64,000 nucleotides of DNA from Dendrocalamus latiflorus. Its lineage: Eukaryota; Streptophyta; Magnoliopsida; Poales; Poaceae. The notes under the pieces were generated by a model that searched no databases, had not been told where the DNA came from, and saw only the letters and a program-made list of their open reading frames with translations. Shown here piece by piece: positions 32,114-45,966 of this stretch (positions are counted from its first letter, which is position 1; each line of letters opens with the position of its first letter). The position numbers and the translations under genes are program-made. The stretch covers positions 7,825,820-7,889,819 of the forward strand of contig CM029617.1 of NCBI GenBank assembly GCA_017311315.1, given 5' to 3'.

Positions 32114-35100
32114 TGTCGGAACCCGGAGCAACGACTCCTGGATCCTCTGTGTAAATCGCACTAGTCCAGGATCAGCTAGTGCACACAGTGAACAACAAAG
32201 ATAAATACCAAGCATAATGACCTTTATTTAACTTAAAGAGTACGGCCTTATGGCCAGCGTTTACATCAGTGCGCATTGGCAAAAATAACTGCAAAAGAAA
32301 CTGCGGAAGCGAAGCTGAAAAGGCGAAGCCCAAGCCTGCCCACAGGCAAACAACTGCAAGACGTGGCCTACTCGTTCTGGTCTTCACCATAGTCGAAGTC
32401 GTCTTCCTCTGTGTGGAAAAAGCAACGTGAGTACAAATTGTACTCCGCAAGTCACCCGGGAAAATGCAATATAATGATAAAGGCTTCAATGGAAGGCTTA
32501 TAGGGTTAGTTTGCATAAAACATCATTTAATGAAATACAGTAAATAGATTGAAATTGCAGAACTTGATACAATAAGTAAAACAGTACTTGTAATTGAAAA
32601 TATTACCGTCAGTGCAGGCTCCGACCAAACACCAACCTATCCACGGGCATCCCACCCGGACCATCTTTTCCAAAAGATCACGTATGGATTCCATCCATCC
32701 ACACGCTTTCATTGCGCAACTCTGATGAATTCCATCCATTCACCAGATTTCAATCTCTCACGGATTCCATCCATCCGCAAGGTTTTCGAAAACATTTTTT
32801 TGAAAAGCAAAGTCTAATCCATGAAAAACTTTACTCAGCATGCCCATGACCGTGGGCACGGCTATCCAGGATAGATTATACACTCTGCAGAGGTTGTACA
32901 GCTTTACCCACAAGACACAATCATCCCATATTGCCACCGGTTTACACACTTCCTTAGGTGTGCGGCGAGGAGTCGTGACAAGGCTTTTACAATGCGAAGC
33001 CTTCAACCTGGCCAAGCCAACTCTAAGGTTTCACCCCAGTAAGGAATCCACCAGACCGGGACCCCCTCTTGAGCCGAGTGAGACTTCTCATGGCCTACGC
33101 CACGCTCACTTTCAACCTACGAAATGGCTCAGGTTGGGACCCGCAAATTATTCAGCCAGGGCTGTCCCATACCAGCCTTGTGGTAGTACGTTAGGGCTTT
33201 GCAACAGTAGCTCACAGACCGGTCCTTAATTGACTTAGGCCCAACCACATACCCCCTGTGCCCGACAATCAACACTGTGTCTCCGAACAACAGTGCATGC
33301 CTGCACCCACCACCTAACCATTAGCCTAAGTCTAAACCAGATTTTATATTTTATTTTGAAAACATTCCATAATCCTTCTTGACTCACCGAAGTCAAGAAT
33401 ACAGATCAAAAGCTTATCATTTTATGTAAAAAGAGGTCATCATTTTATGTGAAAGATATCCCAAAACAAAATTATATGATTAAGCAGTGGCATTTGTTTT
33501 ACAAGTCTCTAGCCAATACTAGTGTACTAACTAGAGTTTGATTCTAAGGTGACAAGGTATAAGGATTTGCAATGTCAAAGGAGGTATTAACAAATAGGTA
33601 TTAACTAAAGTTAAAACTGAATTGAAATACGTTGAATAGAAATACGCATGCAATATAATTTAAATCAACATAATTTTATTTGCAATTCTGGGATCAACAT
33701 GATCAAGGAGGGTGACTTGCCTTGCCCTTGAACTTGGTTTGTATCTTCGTCGAAGAAATCTCCCGAATCGTCGAAGTCTACACGTCAAAATAACCCACCA
33801 AATTCAAATAAATTCAAATTAAATTCAAATTGACTTCAAATATTTGAATTGAGGCCAGAAATGGATAGAGGGGAATTTTTGATGAATTTAGAAATTTGAA
33901 TGGGCTCAAACGGAGTTAGGATGAAGAAGAACGGGCTCCGGGAAGTTTAAATTCAGAGAAAATGGAAAAATCAGGATTTTTGGAATTATTTTTCTAAAGG
34001 AAAATCTGGGATTATTGCGTCAGCAGGGAATTAATTTTTGGCTGATTTATTTTTCCACGGGAAATTCGGATTTATTGCGCCTGCTGACGTCAGCCCTGGG
34101 GCCGGGCCGACTGACAGGTGGGTCCTCGGTCTATGGACCGAGTCCACGGGCGAGGGGAGGCGCTGAGGTGGCGGGGCGGTGGCGTGGCGGCTGACGGGGC
34201 AAGGAGGCGCCGAGGTGGCGGTGACGCGGCACCAGGTGGCAGCCACGTGGGCGCGGACGCGGGCATGGCCGGTCCGGCCGGGGAGGCTCGGGCCCCGGGT
34301 GCTCGCCGGCGCTCCGGCGGGCGGTGGCCGTCGGCGAGGGGCGGAGGGAAACGAGGGCGACGGGGAGCACGGCGGTGGCCGGCGTGCTTACCGGAGGCGA
34401 ACGACGGCGAGCTGGCGGCGAGCTGAGGCGGCGGCGAGCTCGGGTCTTCGCGGCGCGGCGGGGATGGAGCGGCCGGGGAGAGGAAGGGAGGAGCGGAGGG
34501 AGGTGGGGCGAGTTGTGGCGGAGGTCGGGTGGGTTTATATAGGGGCGAGGGGGGAGGGTCGGAGCGGGGATTCCTCGCCGGAGATGGCGCGGGGCGGCGG
34601 CGGAAATGGCGGGATTGGGGGGAAACACGGCGCGGAGATGAGCGAGATCCGGCGCGGAGATGGCGGGGTTGGGTCGGGGAAGAGGAGAGAGGGAGAAAGG
34701 AAGGAGATCGGGCGACCGAGGTGGCGGCGCAAATGGCGGCGGTGAAGGGCGGCGGCCGGTGCGGGAGGAGGGAGACAGCGTGCGGGGAAGACGACCCCGA
34801 CGGGCGGGCCCCAGGGCGCAGCGAGAGAGAGGACGCGAGGAGGCACGGGCGTCGGATGGCGATCGGAGGGTGGGTGCGGAAGAGGAGCGGGTGGAGGCTG
34901 ACGGGCCGGGCCCGCGTGGCGGTGGAAGTGGGGAGGGAGCGGCCGAGATGGGCCGGTGGGAGGCGCATGGCGCGAATCAGACCGCACGCGTGGCAGCCGG
35001 GTGGAGGGGGAAGGCGGGATCGGGCGGGGTGCGTGGGCTGATCCCGGCCGTCCACGTGGCGGCCGGAGGGGAAGGGAGAGGGGATTTATTTTCTAATTTT

Positions 35101-35576
35101 GATTTAGGATTTTCAGAAAATCCCAGAAAATTCAATAAGCCTCAGAAAAATACCAAATAACTTCCAAAAATTCCAGGAAAATTCACAGAAGCTCCTGGTG
35201 ACATTTTGGACTTAATAAAAATATTTCCAACTAATGTTGGTATTTAATTTTCATACTTTAAAATACTTTTTAATTTCAAAAATACATTTTTGAACTCCAG
35301 AAAATCCAGGAAACCAAATAAAAGCCAAATAACTCCAGATAATTAATTTGAACTAGGATTTTCATATAAAATCAAAATATCATTTTATTTAATAATAATT
35401 TTAGGTTTTTCTGAAAATGCTTTTTAAATCCAGCTTTTCAAAAGCAGAAATTCAGAGCAAATCCAAATTTAAAACTTTAGGCAACAAAACACTTATTTTA
35501 GATTAAATTTTAATTTTAATTGATTTTTATTTATTTCTTTATTTATTTTATTTTAACAAAAACCTGGGCTGTTACA
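32114..35576 (-). repeat. LTR4 (3,463 bp)
   Basis: First of the four spacer-linked tandem LTRs. TATA at 34534-34542. GGTGGCGGGGCGGTGGCG near 34167 contains 5 bp absent from LTR1 and LTR2 and shared with LTR5-7. It has the most one-base indels in the GC-rich core. Confidence 0.92.
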
Positions 35577-35589
35577 TTAAGCTCATCTC
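35577..35589. other. 13-bp inter-LTR spacer 2
   Basis: TTAAGCTCATCTC, identical to the other three spacers. Confidence 0.88.
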
Positions 35590-38500
35590 TGTCGGAACCC
35601 GGAGCAACGACTCCTGGATCCTCTGTGTAAATCGCACTAGTCCAGGATCAGCTAGTGCACACAGTGAACAACAAAGATAAATACCAAGCATAATGACCTT
35701 TATTAACTTAAAGAGTACGGCCTTATGGCCAGCGTTTACATCAGTGCGCATTGGCAAAAATAACTGCAAAAGAAACTGCGGAAGCGAAGCTGAAAAGGCG
35801 AAGCCCAAGCCTGCCCACAGGCAAACAACTGCAAGACGTGGCCTACTCGTTCTGGTCTTCACCATAGTCGAAGTCGTCTTCCTCTGTGTGGAAAAAGCAA
35901 CGTGAGTACAAATTGTACTCCGCAAGTCACCCGGGAAAATGCAATATAATGATAAAGGCTTCAATGGAAGGCTTATAGGGTTAGTTTGCATAAAACATCA
36001 TTTAATGAAATACAGTAAATAGATTGAAATTGCAGAACTTGATACAATAAGTAAAACAGTACTTGTAATTGAAAATATTACCGTCAGTGCAGGCTCCGAC
36101 CAAACACCAACCTATCCACGGGCATCCCACCCGGACCATCTTTTCCAAAAGATCACGTATGGATTCCATCCATCCACACGCTTTCATTGCGCAACTCTGA
36201 TGAATTCCATCCATTCACCAGATTTCAATCTCTCACGGATTCCATCCATCCGCAAGGTTTTCGAAAACATTTTTTTGAAAAGCAAAGTCTAATCCATGAA
36301 AAACTTTACTCAGCATGCCCATGACCGTGGCACGGCTATCCAGGATAGATTATACACTCTGCAGAGGTTGTACAGCTTTACCCACAAGACACAATCATCC
36401 CATATTGCCACCGGTTACCACACTTCCTTAGGTGTGCGGCGAGGAGTCGTGACAAGGCTTTTACAATGCGAAGCCTTCAACCTGGCCAAGCCAACTCTAA
36501 GGTTTCACCCCAGTAAGGAATCCACCAGACCGGGACCCCCTCTTGAGCCGAGTGAGACTTCTCATGGCCTACGCCACGCTCACTTTCAACCTACGAAATG
36601 GCTCAGGTTGGGACCCGCAAATTATTCAGCCAGGGCTGTCCCATACCAGCCTTGTGGTAGTACGTTAGGGCTTTGCAACAGTAGCTCACAGACCGGTCCT
36701 TAATTGACTTAGGCCCAACCACATACCCCCTGTGCCCGACAATCAACACTGTGTCTCCGAACAACAGTGCATGCCTGCACCCACCACCTAACCATTAGCC
36801 TAAGTCTAAACCAGATTTTATATTTTATTTTGAAAACATTCCATAATCCTTCTTGACTCACCGAAGTCAAGAATACAGATCAAAAGCTTATCATTTTATG
36901 TAAAAAGAGGTCATCATTTATGTGAAAGATATCCCAAAACAAAATTATATGATTAAGCAGTGGCATTTGTTTTACAAGTCTCTAGCCATACTAGTGTACT
37001 AACTAGAGTTTGATTCTAAGGTGACAAGGTATAAGGATTTGCAATGTCAAAGGAGGTATTAACAAATAGGTATTAACTAAAGTTAAACTGAATTGAAATA
37101 CGTTGAATAGAAATACGCATGCAATATAATTTAAATCAACATAATTTTATTTGCAATTCTGGGATCAACATGATCAAGGAGGGTGACTTGCCTTGCCCTT
37201 GAACTTGGTTTGTATCTTCGTCGAAGAAATCTCCCGAATCGTCGAAGTCTACACGTCAAAATAACCACCAAATTCAAATAAATTCAAATTAAATTCAAAT
37301 TGACTTCAATATTTGAATTGAGGCCAGAAATGGATAGAGGGGAATTTTTGATGAATTTAGAAATTTGAATGGGCTCAAACGGAGTTAGGATGAAGAAGAA
37401 CGGGCTCCGGGAAGTTTAAATTCAGAGAAAATGGAAAAATCAGGATTTTTGGAATTATTTTTCTAAAGGAAAATCTGGATTATTGCGTCAGCAGGGAATT
37501 AATTTTGGCTGATTTATTTTTCCACGGGAAATTCGGATTTATTGCGCCTGCTGACGTCAGCCCTGGGGCCGGGCCGACTGACAGGTGGGTCCTCGGTCTA
37601 TGGACCGAGTCCACGGGCGAGGGGAGGCGCTGAGGTGGCGGGGCGGTGGCGTGGCGGCTGACGGGGCAAGGAGGCGCCGAGGTGGCGGTGACGCGGCACC
37701 AGGTGGCAGCCACGTGGGCGCGGACGCGGGCATGGCCGGCCGGCCGGGGAGGCTCGGGCCTGGGTGCTCGCCGGCGCTCCGGCGGGCGGTGGCCGTCGGC
37801 GAGGGGCGGAGGGAAACGAGGGGCGACGGGGAGCACGGCGGTGGCCGCGTGCTTACCGGAGGCGAACGACGGCGAGCTGGCGGCGAGCTGAGGCGGCGGC
37901 GAGCTCGGGTCTCGCGGCGCGGCGGGGATGGAGCGGCCGGGAGAGGAAGGGAGGAGCGGAGGGAGGTGGGGCGAGTTGTGGCGGAGGGTCGGGGTGGGTT
38001 TATATAGGGGCGAGGGGGAGGGGCGGAGCGGGGATTCCTCGCCGGAGATGGCGCGGGGCGGCGGCGGAAATGGCGGGATTGGGGGGAAACACGGCGCGGA
38101 GATGGCGAGATCCGGCGCGGAGATGGCGGGGTTGGGTCGGGGAAGAGGAGAGAGGGAGAAAGGAAGGAGATCGGGCGACCGAGGGGCGGCGCAAATGGCG
38201 GCGGTGAAGGCGCGGCCGTGCGGGAGGAGGGAGACAGCGTGCGGGGAAGACGACCCCGACGGGCGGGCCCCAGGGCGCAGCGAGAGAGAGGACGCGAGGA
38301 GGCACGGGCGTCGGATGGCGATCGGAGGGTGGGTGCGGAAGAGGAGCGGGTGGAGGCTGACGGGCCGGGCCCGCGTGGCGGTGGAAGTGGGGAGGGAGCG
38401 GCCGAGATGGGCCGGTGGGAGGCGCATGGCGCGAATCAGACCGCACGCGTGGCAGCCGGGTGGAGGGGGAAGGCGGGATCGGGCGGGGTGCGTGGGCTGA

Positions 38501-39034
38501 TCCCGGCCGTCCACGTGGCGGCCGGAGGGGAAGGGAGAGGGGATTTATTTTCTAATTTTGATTTAGGATTTTCAGAAAATCCCAGAAAATTCAATAAGCC
38601 TCAGAAAAATACCAAATAACTTCCAAAAATTCCAGGAAAATTCACAGAAGCTCCTGGTGACATTTTGGACTTAATAAAAATATTTCCAACTAATGTTGGT
38701 ATTTAATTTTCATACTTTAAAATACTTTTTAATTTCAAAAATACATTTTTGAACTCCAGAAAATCCAGGAAACCAAATAAAAGCCAAATAACTCCAGATA
38801 ATTAATTTGAACTAGGATTTTCATATAAAATCAAAATATCATTTTATTTAATAATAATTTTAGGTTTTTCTGAAAATGCTTTTTAAATCCAGCTTTTCAA
38901 AAGCAGAAATTCAGAGCAAATCCAAATTTAAACTTTAGGCAACAAAACACTTATTTTAGATTAAATTTTAATTTTAATTGATTTTTATTTATTTCTTTAT
39001 TTATTTTATTTTAACAAAAACCTGGGCTGTTACA
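35590..39034 (-). repeat. LTR5 (3,445 bp)
   Basis: Tandem LTR with TATA at 37999-38007 and the 5-bp insertion of the LTR4-7 group (near 37635). Several one-base losses, for example near 35703 and 36330. Confidence 0.92.
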
Positions 39035-39047
39035 TTAAGCTCATCTC
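39035..39047. other. 13-bp inter-LTR spacer 3
   Basis: TTAAGCTCATCTC, identical to the others. Confidence 0.88.
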
Positions 39048-42000
39048 TGTCGGAACCCGGAGCAACGACTCCTGGATCCTCTGTGTAAATCGCACTAGTC
39101 CAGGATCAGCTAGTGCACACAGTGAACAACAAAGATAAATACCAAGCATAATGACCTTTATTTAACTTAAAGAGTACGGCCTTATGGCCAGCGTTTACAT
39201 CAGTGCGCATTGGCAAAAATAACTGCAAAAGAAACTGCGGAAGCGAAGCTGAAAAGGCGAAGCCCAAGCCTGCCCACAGGCAAACAACTGCAAGACGTGG
39301 CCTACTCGTTCTGGTCTTCACCATAGTCGAAGTCGTCTTCCTCTGTGTGGAAAAAGCAACGTGAGTACAAATTGTACTCCGCAAGTCACCCGGGAAAATG
39401 CAATATAATGATAAAGGCTTCAATGGAAGGCTTATAGGGTTAGTTTGCATAAAACATCATTTAATGAAATACAGTAAATAGATTGAAATTGCAGAACTTG
39501 ATACAATAAGTAAAACAGTACTTGTAATTGAAAATATTACCGTCAGTGCAGGCTCCGACCAAACACCAACCTATCCACGGGCATCCCACCCGGACCATCT
39601 TTTCCAAAAGATCACGTATGGATTCCATCCATCCACACGCTTTCATTGCGCAACTCTGATGAATTCCATCCATTCACCAGATTTCAATCTCTCACGGATT
39701 CCATCCATCCGCAAGGTTTTCGAAACATTTTTTTGAAAAGCAAAGTCTAATCCATGAAAAACTTTACTCAGCATGCCCATGACCGTGGGCACGGCTATCC
39801 AGGATAGATTATACACTCTGCAGAGGTTGTACAGCTTTACCCACAAGACACAATCATCCCATATTGCCACCGGTTTACACACTTCCTTAGGTGTGCGGCG
39901 AGGAGTCGTGACAAGGCTTTTACAATGCGAAGCCTTCAACCTGGCCAAGCCAACTCTAAGGTTTCACCCCAGTAAGGAATCCACCAGACCGGGACCCCCT
40001 CTTGAGCCGAGTGAGACTTCTCATGGCCTACGCCACGCTCACTTTCAACCTACGAAATGGCTCAGGTTGGGACCCGCAAATTATTCAGCCAGGGCTGTCC
40101 CATACCAGCCTTGTGGTAGTACGTTAGGGCTTTGCAACAGTAGCTCACAGACCGGTCCTTAATTGACTTAGGCCCAACCACATACCCCCTGTGCCCGACA
40201 ATCAACACTGTGTCTCCGAACAACAGTGCATGCCTGCACCCACCACCTAACCATTAGCCTAAGTCTAAACCAGATTTTATATTTTATTTTGAAAACATTC
40301 CATAATCCTTCTTGACTCACCGAAGTCAAGAATACAGATCAAAAGCTTATCATTTTATGTAAAAAGAGGTCATCATTTTATGTGAAAGATATCCCAAAAC
40401 AAAATTATATGATTAAGCAGTGGCATTTGTTTTACAAGTCTCTAGCCAATACTAGTGTACTAACTAGAGTTTGATTCTAAGGTGACAAGGTATAAGGATT
40501 TGCAATGTCAAAGGAGGTATTAACAAATAGGTATTAACTAAAGTTAAAACTGAATTGAAATACGTTGAATAGAAATACGCATGCAATATAATTTAAATCA
40601 ACATAATTTTATTTGCAATTCTGGGATCAACATGATCAAGGAGGGTGACTTGCCTTGCCCTTGAACTTGGTTTGTATCTTCGTCGAAGAAATCTCCCGAA
40701 TCGTCGAAGTCTACACGTCAAAATAACCCACCAAATTCAAATAAATTCAAATTAAATTCAAATTGACTTCAAATATTTGAATTGAGGCCAGAAATGGATA
40801 GAGGGGAATTTTGATGAATTTAGAAATTTGAATGGGCTCAAACGGAGTTAGGATGAAGAAGAACGGGCTCCGGGAAGTTTAAATTCAGAGAAAATGGAAA
40901 AATCAGGATTTTTGGAATTATTTTTCTAAAGGAAAATCTGGGATTATTGCGTCAGCAGGGAATTAATTTTTGGCTGATTTATTTTTCCACGGGAAATTCG
41001 GATTTATTGCGCCTGCTGACGTCAGCCCTGGGGCCGGGCCGACTGACAGGTGGGTCCTCGGTCTATGGACCGAGTCCACGGGCGAGGGGAGGCGCTGAGG
41101 TGGCGGGGCGGTGGCGTGGCGGCTGACGGGGCAAGGAGGCGCCGAGGTGGCGGTGACGCGGCACCAGGTGGCAGCCACGTGGGCGCGGACGCGGGCATGG
41201 CCGGCCGGCCGGGGAGGCTCGGGCCCGGGTGCTCGCCGGCGCTCCGGCGGGCGGTGGCCGTCGGCGAGGGGCGGAGGGAAACGAGGGGCGACGGGGAGCA
41301 CGGCGGTGGCCGCGTGCTTACCGGAGGCGAACGACGGCGAGCTGGCGGCGAGCTGAGGCGGCGGCGAGCTCGGGTCTCGCGGCGCGGCGGGGATGGAGCG
41401 GCCGGGAGAGGAAGGGAGGAGCGGAGGGAGGTGGGGCGAGTTGTGGCGGAGGTCGGGGTGGGTTTATATAGGGGCGAGGGGGAGGGGCGGAGCGGGGATT
41501 CCTCGCCGGAGATGGCGCGGGGCGGCGGCGGAAATGGCGGGATTGGGGGGAAACACGGCGCGGAGATGGCGAGATCCGGCGCGGAGATGGCGGGGTTGGG
41601 TCGGGGAAGAGGAGAGAGGGAGAAAGGAAGGAGATCGGGCGACCGAGGGGGCGGCGCAAATGGCGGCGGTGAAGGCGCGGCCGTGCGGGAGGAGGGAGAC
41701 AGCGTGCGGGGAAGACGACCCGACGGGCGGGCCCCAGGGCGCAGCGAGAGAGAGGACGCGAGGAGGCACGGGCGTCGGATGGCGATCGGAGGGTGGGTGC
41801 GGAGAGGAGCGGGTGGAGGCTGACGGGCCGGGCCCGCGTGGCGGTGGAAGTGGGGAGGGAGCGGCCGAGATGGGCCGGTGGGAGGCGCATGGCGCGAATC
41901 AGACCGCACGCGTGGCAGCCGGGTGGAGGGGGAAGGCGGGATCGGGCGGGGTGCGTGGGCTGATCCCGGCCGTCCACGTGGCGGCCGGAGGGGAAGGGAG

Positions 42001-42497
42001 AGGGGATTTATTTTCTAATTTTGATTTAGGATTTTCAGAAAATCCAGAAAATTCAATAAGCCTCAGAAAAATACCAAATAACTTCCAAAAATTCCAGGAA
42101 AATTCACAGAAGCTCCTGGTGACATTTTGGACTTAATAAAAATATTTCCAACTAATGTTGGTATTTAATTTTCATACTTTAAAATACTTTTTAATTTCAA
42201 AAATACATTTTTTGAACTCCAGAAAATCCAGGAAACCAAATAAAAGCCAAATAACTCCAGATAATTAATTTGAACTAGGATTTTCATATAAAATCAAAAT
42301 ATCATTTTATTTAATAATAATTTTAGGTTTTTCTGAAAATGCTTTTTAAATCCAGCTTTTCAAAAGCAGAAATTCAGAGCAAATCCAAATTTAAACTTTA
42401 GGCAACAAAACACTTATTTTAGATTAAATTTTAATTTTAATTGATTTTTATTTATTTCTTTATTTATTTTATTTTAACAAAAACCTGGGCTGTTACA
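39048..42497 (-). repeat. LTR6 (3,450 bp)
   Basis: Tandem LTR with TATA at 41463-41471 and the 5-bp insertion near 41101. Confidence 0.92.
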
Positions 42498-42510
42498 TTA
42501 AGCTCATCTC
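42498..42510. other. 13-bp inter-LTR spacer 4
   Basis: TTAAGCTCATCTC, identical to the others. Confidence 0.88.
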
Positions 42511-45500
42511 TGTCGGAACCCGGAGCAACGACTCCTGGATCCTCTGTGTAAATCGCACTAGTCCAGGATCAGCTAGTGCACACAGTGAACAACAAAGATA
42601 AATACCAAGCATAATGACCTTTATTTAACTTAAAGAGTACGGCCTTATGGCCAGCGTTTACATCAGTGCGCATTGGCAAAAATAACTGCAAAAGAAACTG
42701 CGGAAGCGAAGCTGAAAAGGCGAAGCCCAAGCCTGCCCACAGGCAAACAACTGCAAGACGTGGCCTACTCGTTCTGGTCTTCACCATAGTCGAAGTCGTC
42801 TTCCTCTGTGTGGAAAAAGCAACGTGAGTACAAATTGTACTCCGCAAGTCACCCGGGAAAATGCAATATAATGATAAAGGCTTCAATGGAAGGCTTATAG
42901 GGTTAGTTTGCATAAAACATCATTTAATGAAATACAGTAAATAGATTGAAATTGCAGAACTTGATACAATAAGTAAAACAGTACTTGTAATTGAAAATAT
43001 TACCGTCAGTGCAGGCTCCGACCAAACACCAACCTATCCACGGGCATCCCACCCGGACCATCTTTTCCAAAAGATCACGTATGGATTCCATCCATCCACA
43101 CGCTTTCATTGCGCAACTCTGATGAATTCCATCCATTCACCAGATTTCAATCTCTCACGGATTCCATCCATCCGCAAGGTTTTCGAAAACATTTTTTTGA
43201 AAAAGCAAAGTCTAATCCATGAAAAACTTTACTCAGCATGCCCATGACCGTGGGCACGGCTATCCAGGATAGATTATACACTCTGCAGAGGTTGTACAGC
43301 TTTACCCACAAGACACAATCATCCCATATTGCCACCGGTTTACACACTTCCTTAGGTGTGCGGCGAGGAGTCGTGACAAGGCTTTTACAATGCGAAGCCT
43401 TCAACCTGGCCAAGCCAACTCTAAGGTTTCACCCCAGTAAGGAATCCACCAGACCGGGACCCCCTCTTGAGCCGAGTGAGACTTCTCATGGCCTACGCCA
43501 CGCTCACTTTCAACCTACGAAATGGCTCAGGTTGGGACCCGCAAATTATTCAGCCAGGGCTGTCCCATACCAGCCTTGTGGTAGTACGTTAGGGCTTTGC
43601 AACAGTAGCTCACAGACCGGTCCTTAATTGACTTAGGCCCAACCACATACCCCCTGTGCCCGACAATCAACACTGTGTCTCCGAACAACAGTGCATGCCT
43701 GCACCCACCACCTAACCATTAGCCTAAGTCTAAACCAGATTTTATATTTTATTTTGAAAACATTCCATAATCCTTCTGACTCACCGAAGTCAAGAATACA
43801 GATCAAAAGCTTATCATTTTATGTAAAAAGAGGTCATCATTTTATGTGAAAGATATCCCAAAACAAAATTATATGATTAAGCAGTGGCATTTGTTTTACA
43901 AGTCTCTAGCCAATACTAGTGTACTAACTAGAGTTTGATTCTAAGGTGACAAGGTATAAGGATTTGCAATGTCAAAGGAGGTATTAACAAATAGGTATTA
44001 ACTAAAGTTAAAACTGAATTGAAATACGTTGAATAGAAATACGCATGCAATATAATTTAAATCAACATAATTTTATTTGCAATTCTGGGATCAACATGAT
44101 CAAGGAGGGTGACTTGCCTTGCCCTTGAACTTGGTTTGTATCTTCGTCGAAGAAATCTCCCGAATCGTCGAAGTCTACACGTCAAAATAACCCACCAAAT
44201 TCAAATAAATTCAAATTAAATTCAAATTGACTTCAAATATTTGAATTGAGGCCAGAAATGGATAGAGGGGAATTTTGATGAATTTAGAAATTTGAATGGG
44301 CTCAAACGGAGTTAGGATGAAGAAGAACGGGCTCCGGGAAGTTTAAATTCAGAGAAAATGGAAAAATCAGGATTTTTGGAATTATTTTTCTAAAGGAAAA
44401 TCTGGGATTATTGCGTCAGCAGGGAATTAATTTTGGCTGATTTATTTTCCACGGGAAAATTCGGATTTATTGCGCCTGCTGACGTCAGCCCTGGGGCCGG
44501 GGCCGACTGACAGGTGGGTCCTCGGTCTATGGACCGAGTCCACGGGCGAGGGGAGGCGCTGAGGTGGCGGGGCGGTGGCGTGGCGGCTGACGGGGCAAGG
44601 AGGCGCCGAGGTGGCGGTGACGCGGCACCAGGTGGCAGCCACGTGGGCGCGGACGCGGGCATGGCCGGCCGGCCGGGGAAGGCTCGGGCCCGGGTGCTCG
44701 CCGGCGCTCCGGCGGGCGGTGGCCGTCGGCGAGGGGCGGAGGGAAACGAGGGGCGACGGGGAGCACGGCGGTGGCCGCGTGCTTACCGGAGGCGAACGAC
44801 GGCGAGCTGGCGGCGAGCTGAGGCGGCGGCGAGCTCGGGTCTCGCGGCGCGGCGGGGATGGAGCGGCCGGGAGAGGGAAGGGAGGAAGCGGAGGGAGGTG
44901 GGCGAGTTGTGGCGGAGGTCGGGGTGGGTTTATATAGGGGCGAGGGGGAGGGGCGGAGCGGGGATTCCTCGCCGGAGATGGCGCGGGGCGGCGGCGGAAA
45001 TGGGGGATTGGGGGGAAACACGGCGCGGAGAATGGCGAGATCCGGCGCGGAGATGGCGGGGTTGGGTCGGGGAAGAGGAGAGAGGGAGAAAGGAAGGAGA
45101 TCGGGCGACCGAGGGGGCGGCGCAAATGGCGGCGGTGAAGGCGCGGCCGTGCGGGAGGAGGGAGACAGCGTGCGGGGAAGACGACCCCGACGGGCGGGCC
45201 CCAGGGCGCAGCGAGAGAGAGGACGCGAGGAGGGCACGGGCGTCGGATGGCGATCGGAGGGTGGGTGCGGAAGAGGAGCGGGTGGAGGCTGACGGGCCGG
45301 GCCCGCGTGGCGGTGGAAGTGGGGGAGGGAGCGGCCGAGATGGGCCGGTGGGAGGCGCATGGCGCGAATCAGACCGCACGCGTGGCAGCCGGGTGGAGGG
45401 GGGAAGGCGGGATCGGGCGGGGTGCGTGGGGCTGATCCCGGCCGTCCACGTGGCGGCCGGAGGGGAAGGGAGAGGGGATTTATTTTCTAATTTTGATTTA

Positions 45501-45966
45501 GGATTTTCAGAAAATCCCAGAAAATTCAATAAGCCTCAGAAAAATACCAAATAACTTCCAAAAATTCAGGAAAATTCACAGAAGCTCCTGGTGACATTTG
45601 GACTTAATAAAAATATTTCCAACTAATGTTGGTATTTAATTTTCATACTTTAAAATACTTTTTAATTTCAAAAATACATTTTTGAACTCCAGAAAATCCA
45701 GGAAACCAAATAAAAGCCAAATAACTCCAGATAATTAATTTGAACTAGGATTTTCATATAAAATCAAAATATCATTTTATTTAATAATAATTTTAGGTTT
45801 TTCTGAAAATGCTTTTTAAATCCAGCTTTTCAAAAGCAGAAATTCAGAGCAAATCCAAATTTAAACTTTAGGCAACAAAACACTTATTTTAGATTAAATT
45901 TTAATTTTAATTGATTTTATTTATTTCTTTATTTATTTTATTTTAACAAAAACCTGGGCTGTTACA
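42511..45966 (-). repeat. LTR7 (3,456 bp, rightmost)
   Basis: Last tandem LTR, TATA at 44929-44937, 5-bp insertion near 44568. Ends ...GGCTGTTACA directly before the CAACA target duplication. Its last 511 bp reappear at 52047-52561 after the N gap. Confidence 0.92.

Larger units (their letters stand above)
17888..45966 (-). mobile_element. Expanded gag-only Ty3/gypsy (TR-GAG type) complex: seven LTRs, two internal domains
   Basis: In plus-strand order: LTR1, internal 1, LTR2, internal 2, LTR3, then LTR4, LTR5, LTR6 and LTR7, the last four each preceded by a 13-bp spacer. The element reads on the minus strand (TGTAACAGCCC...TTCCGACA). Repeat periods are about 5.38 kb for LTR plus internal and about 3.46 kb for LTR plus spacer. 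Only the two outermost boundaries carry the CAACA target duplication, so the complex behaves as one insertion enlarged afterwards. The internal domains hold PBS, leader ORF, gag and PPT but no protease, RT, RNase H or integrase, so mobility would need enzymes from a related autonomous element, probably of the Tekay/Del type given the long LTRs and Gag style. Confidence 0.88.

Noticed and set aside
32101..45966. Reading the spacer-separated repeats as a CRISPR-like or classical satellite array
   Set aside because: The units are 3.45-kb LTRs with identical 13-bp spacers in a plant genome. There are no short palindromic repeats, no variable spacers, and the unit is far larger than a classical satellite monomer.
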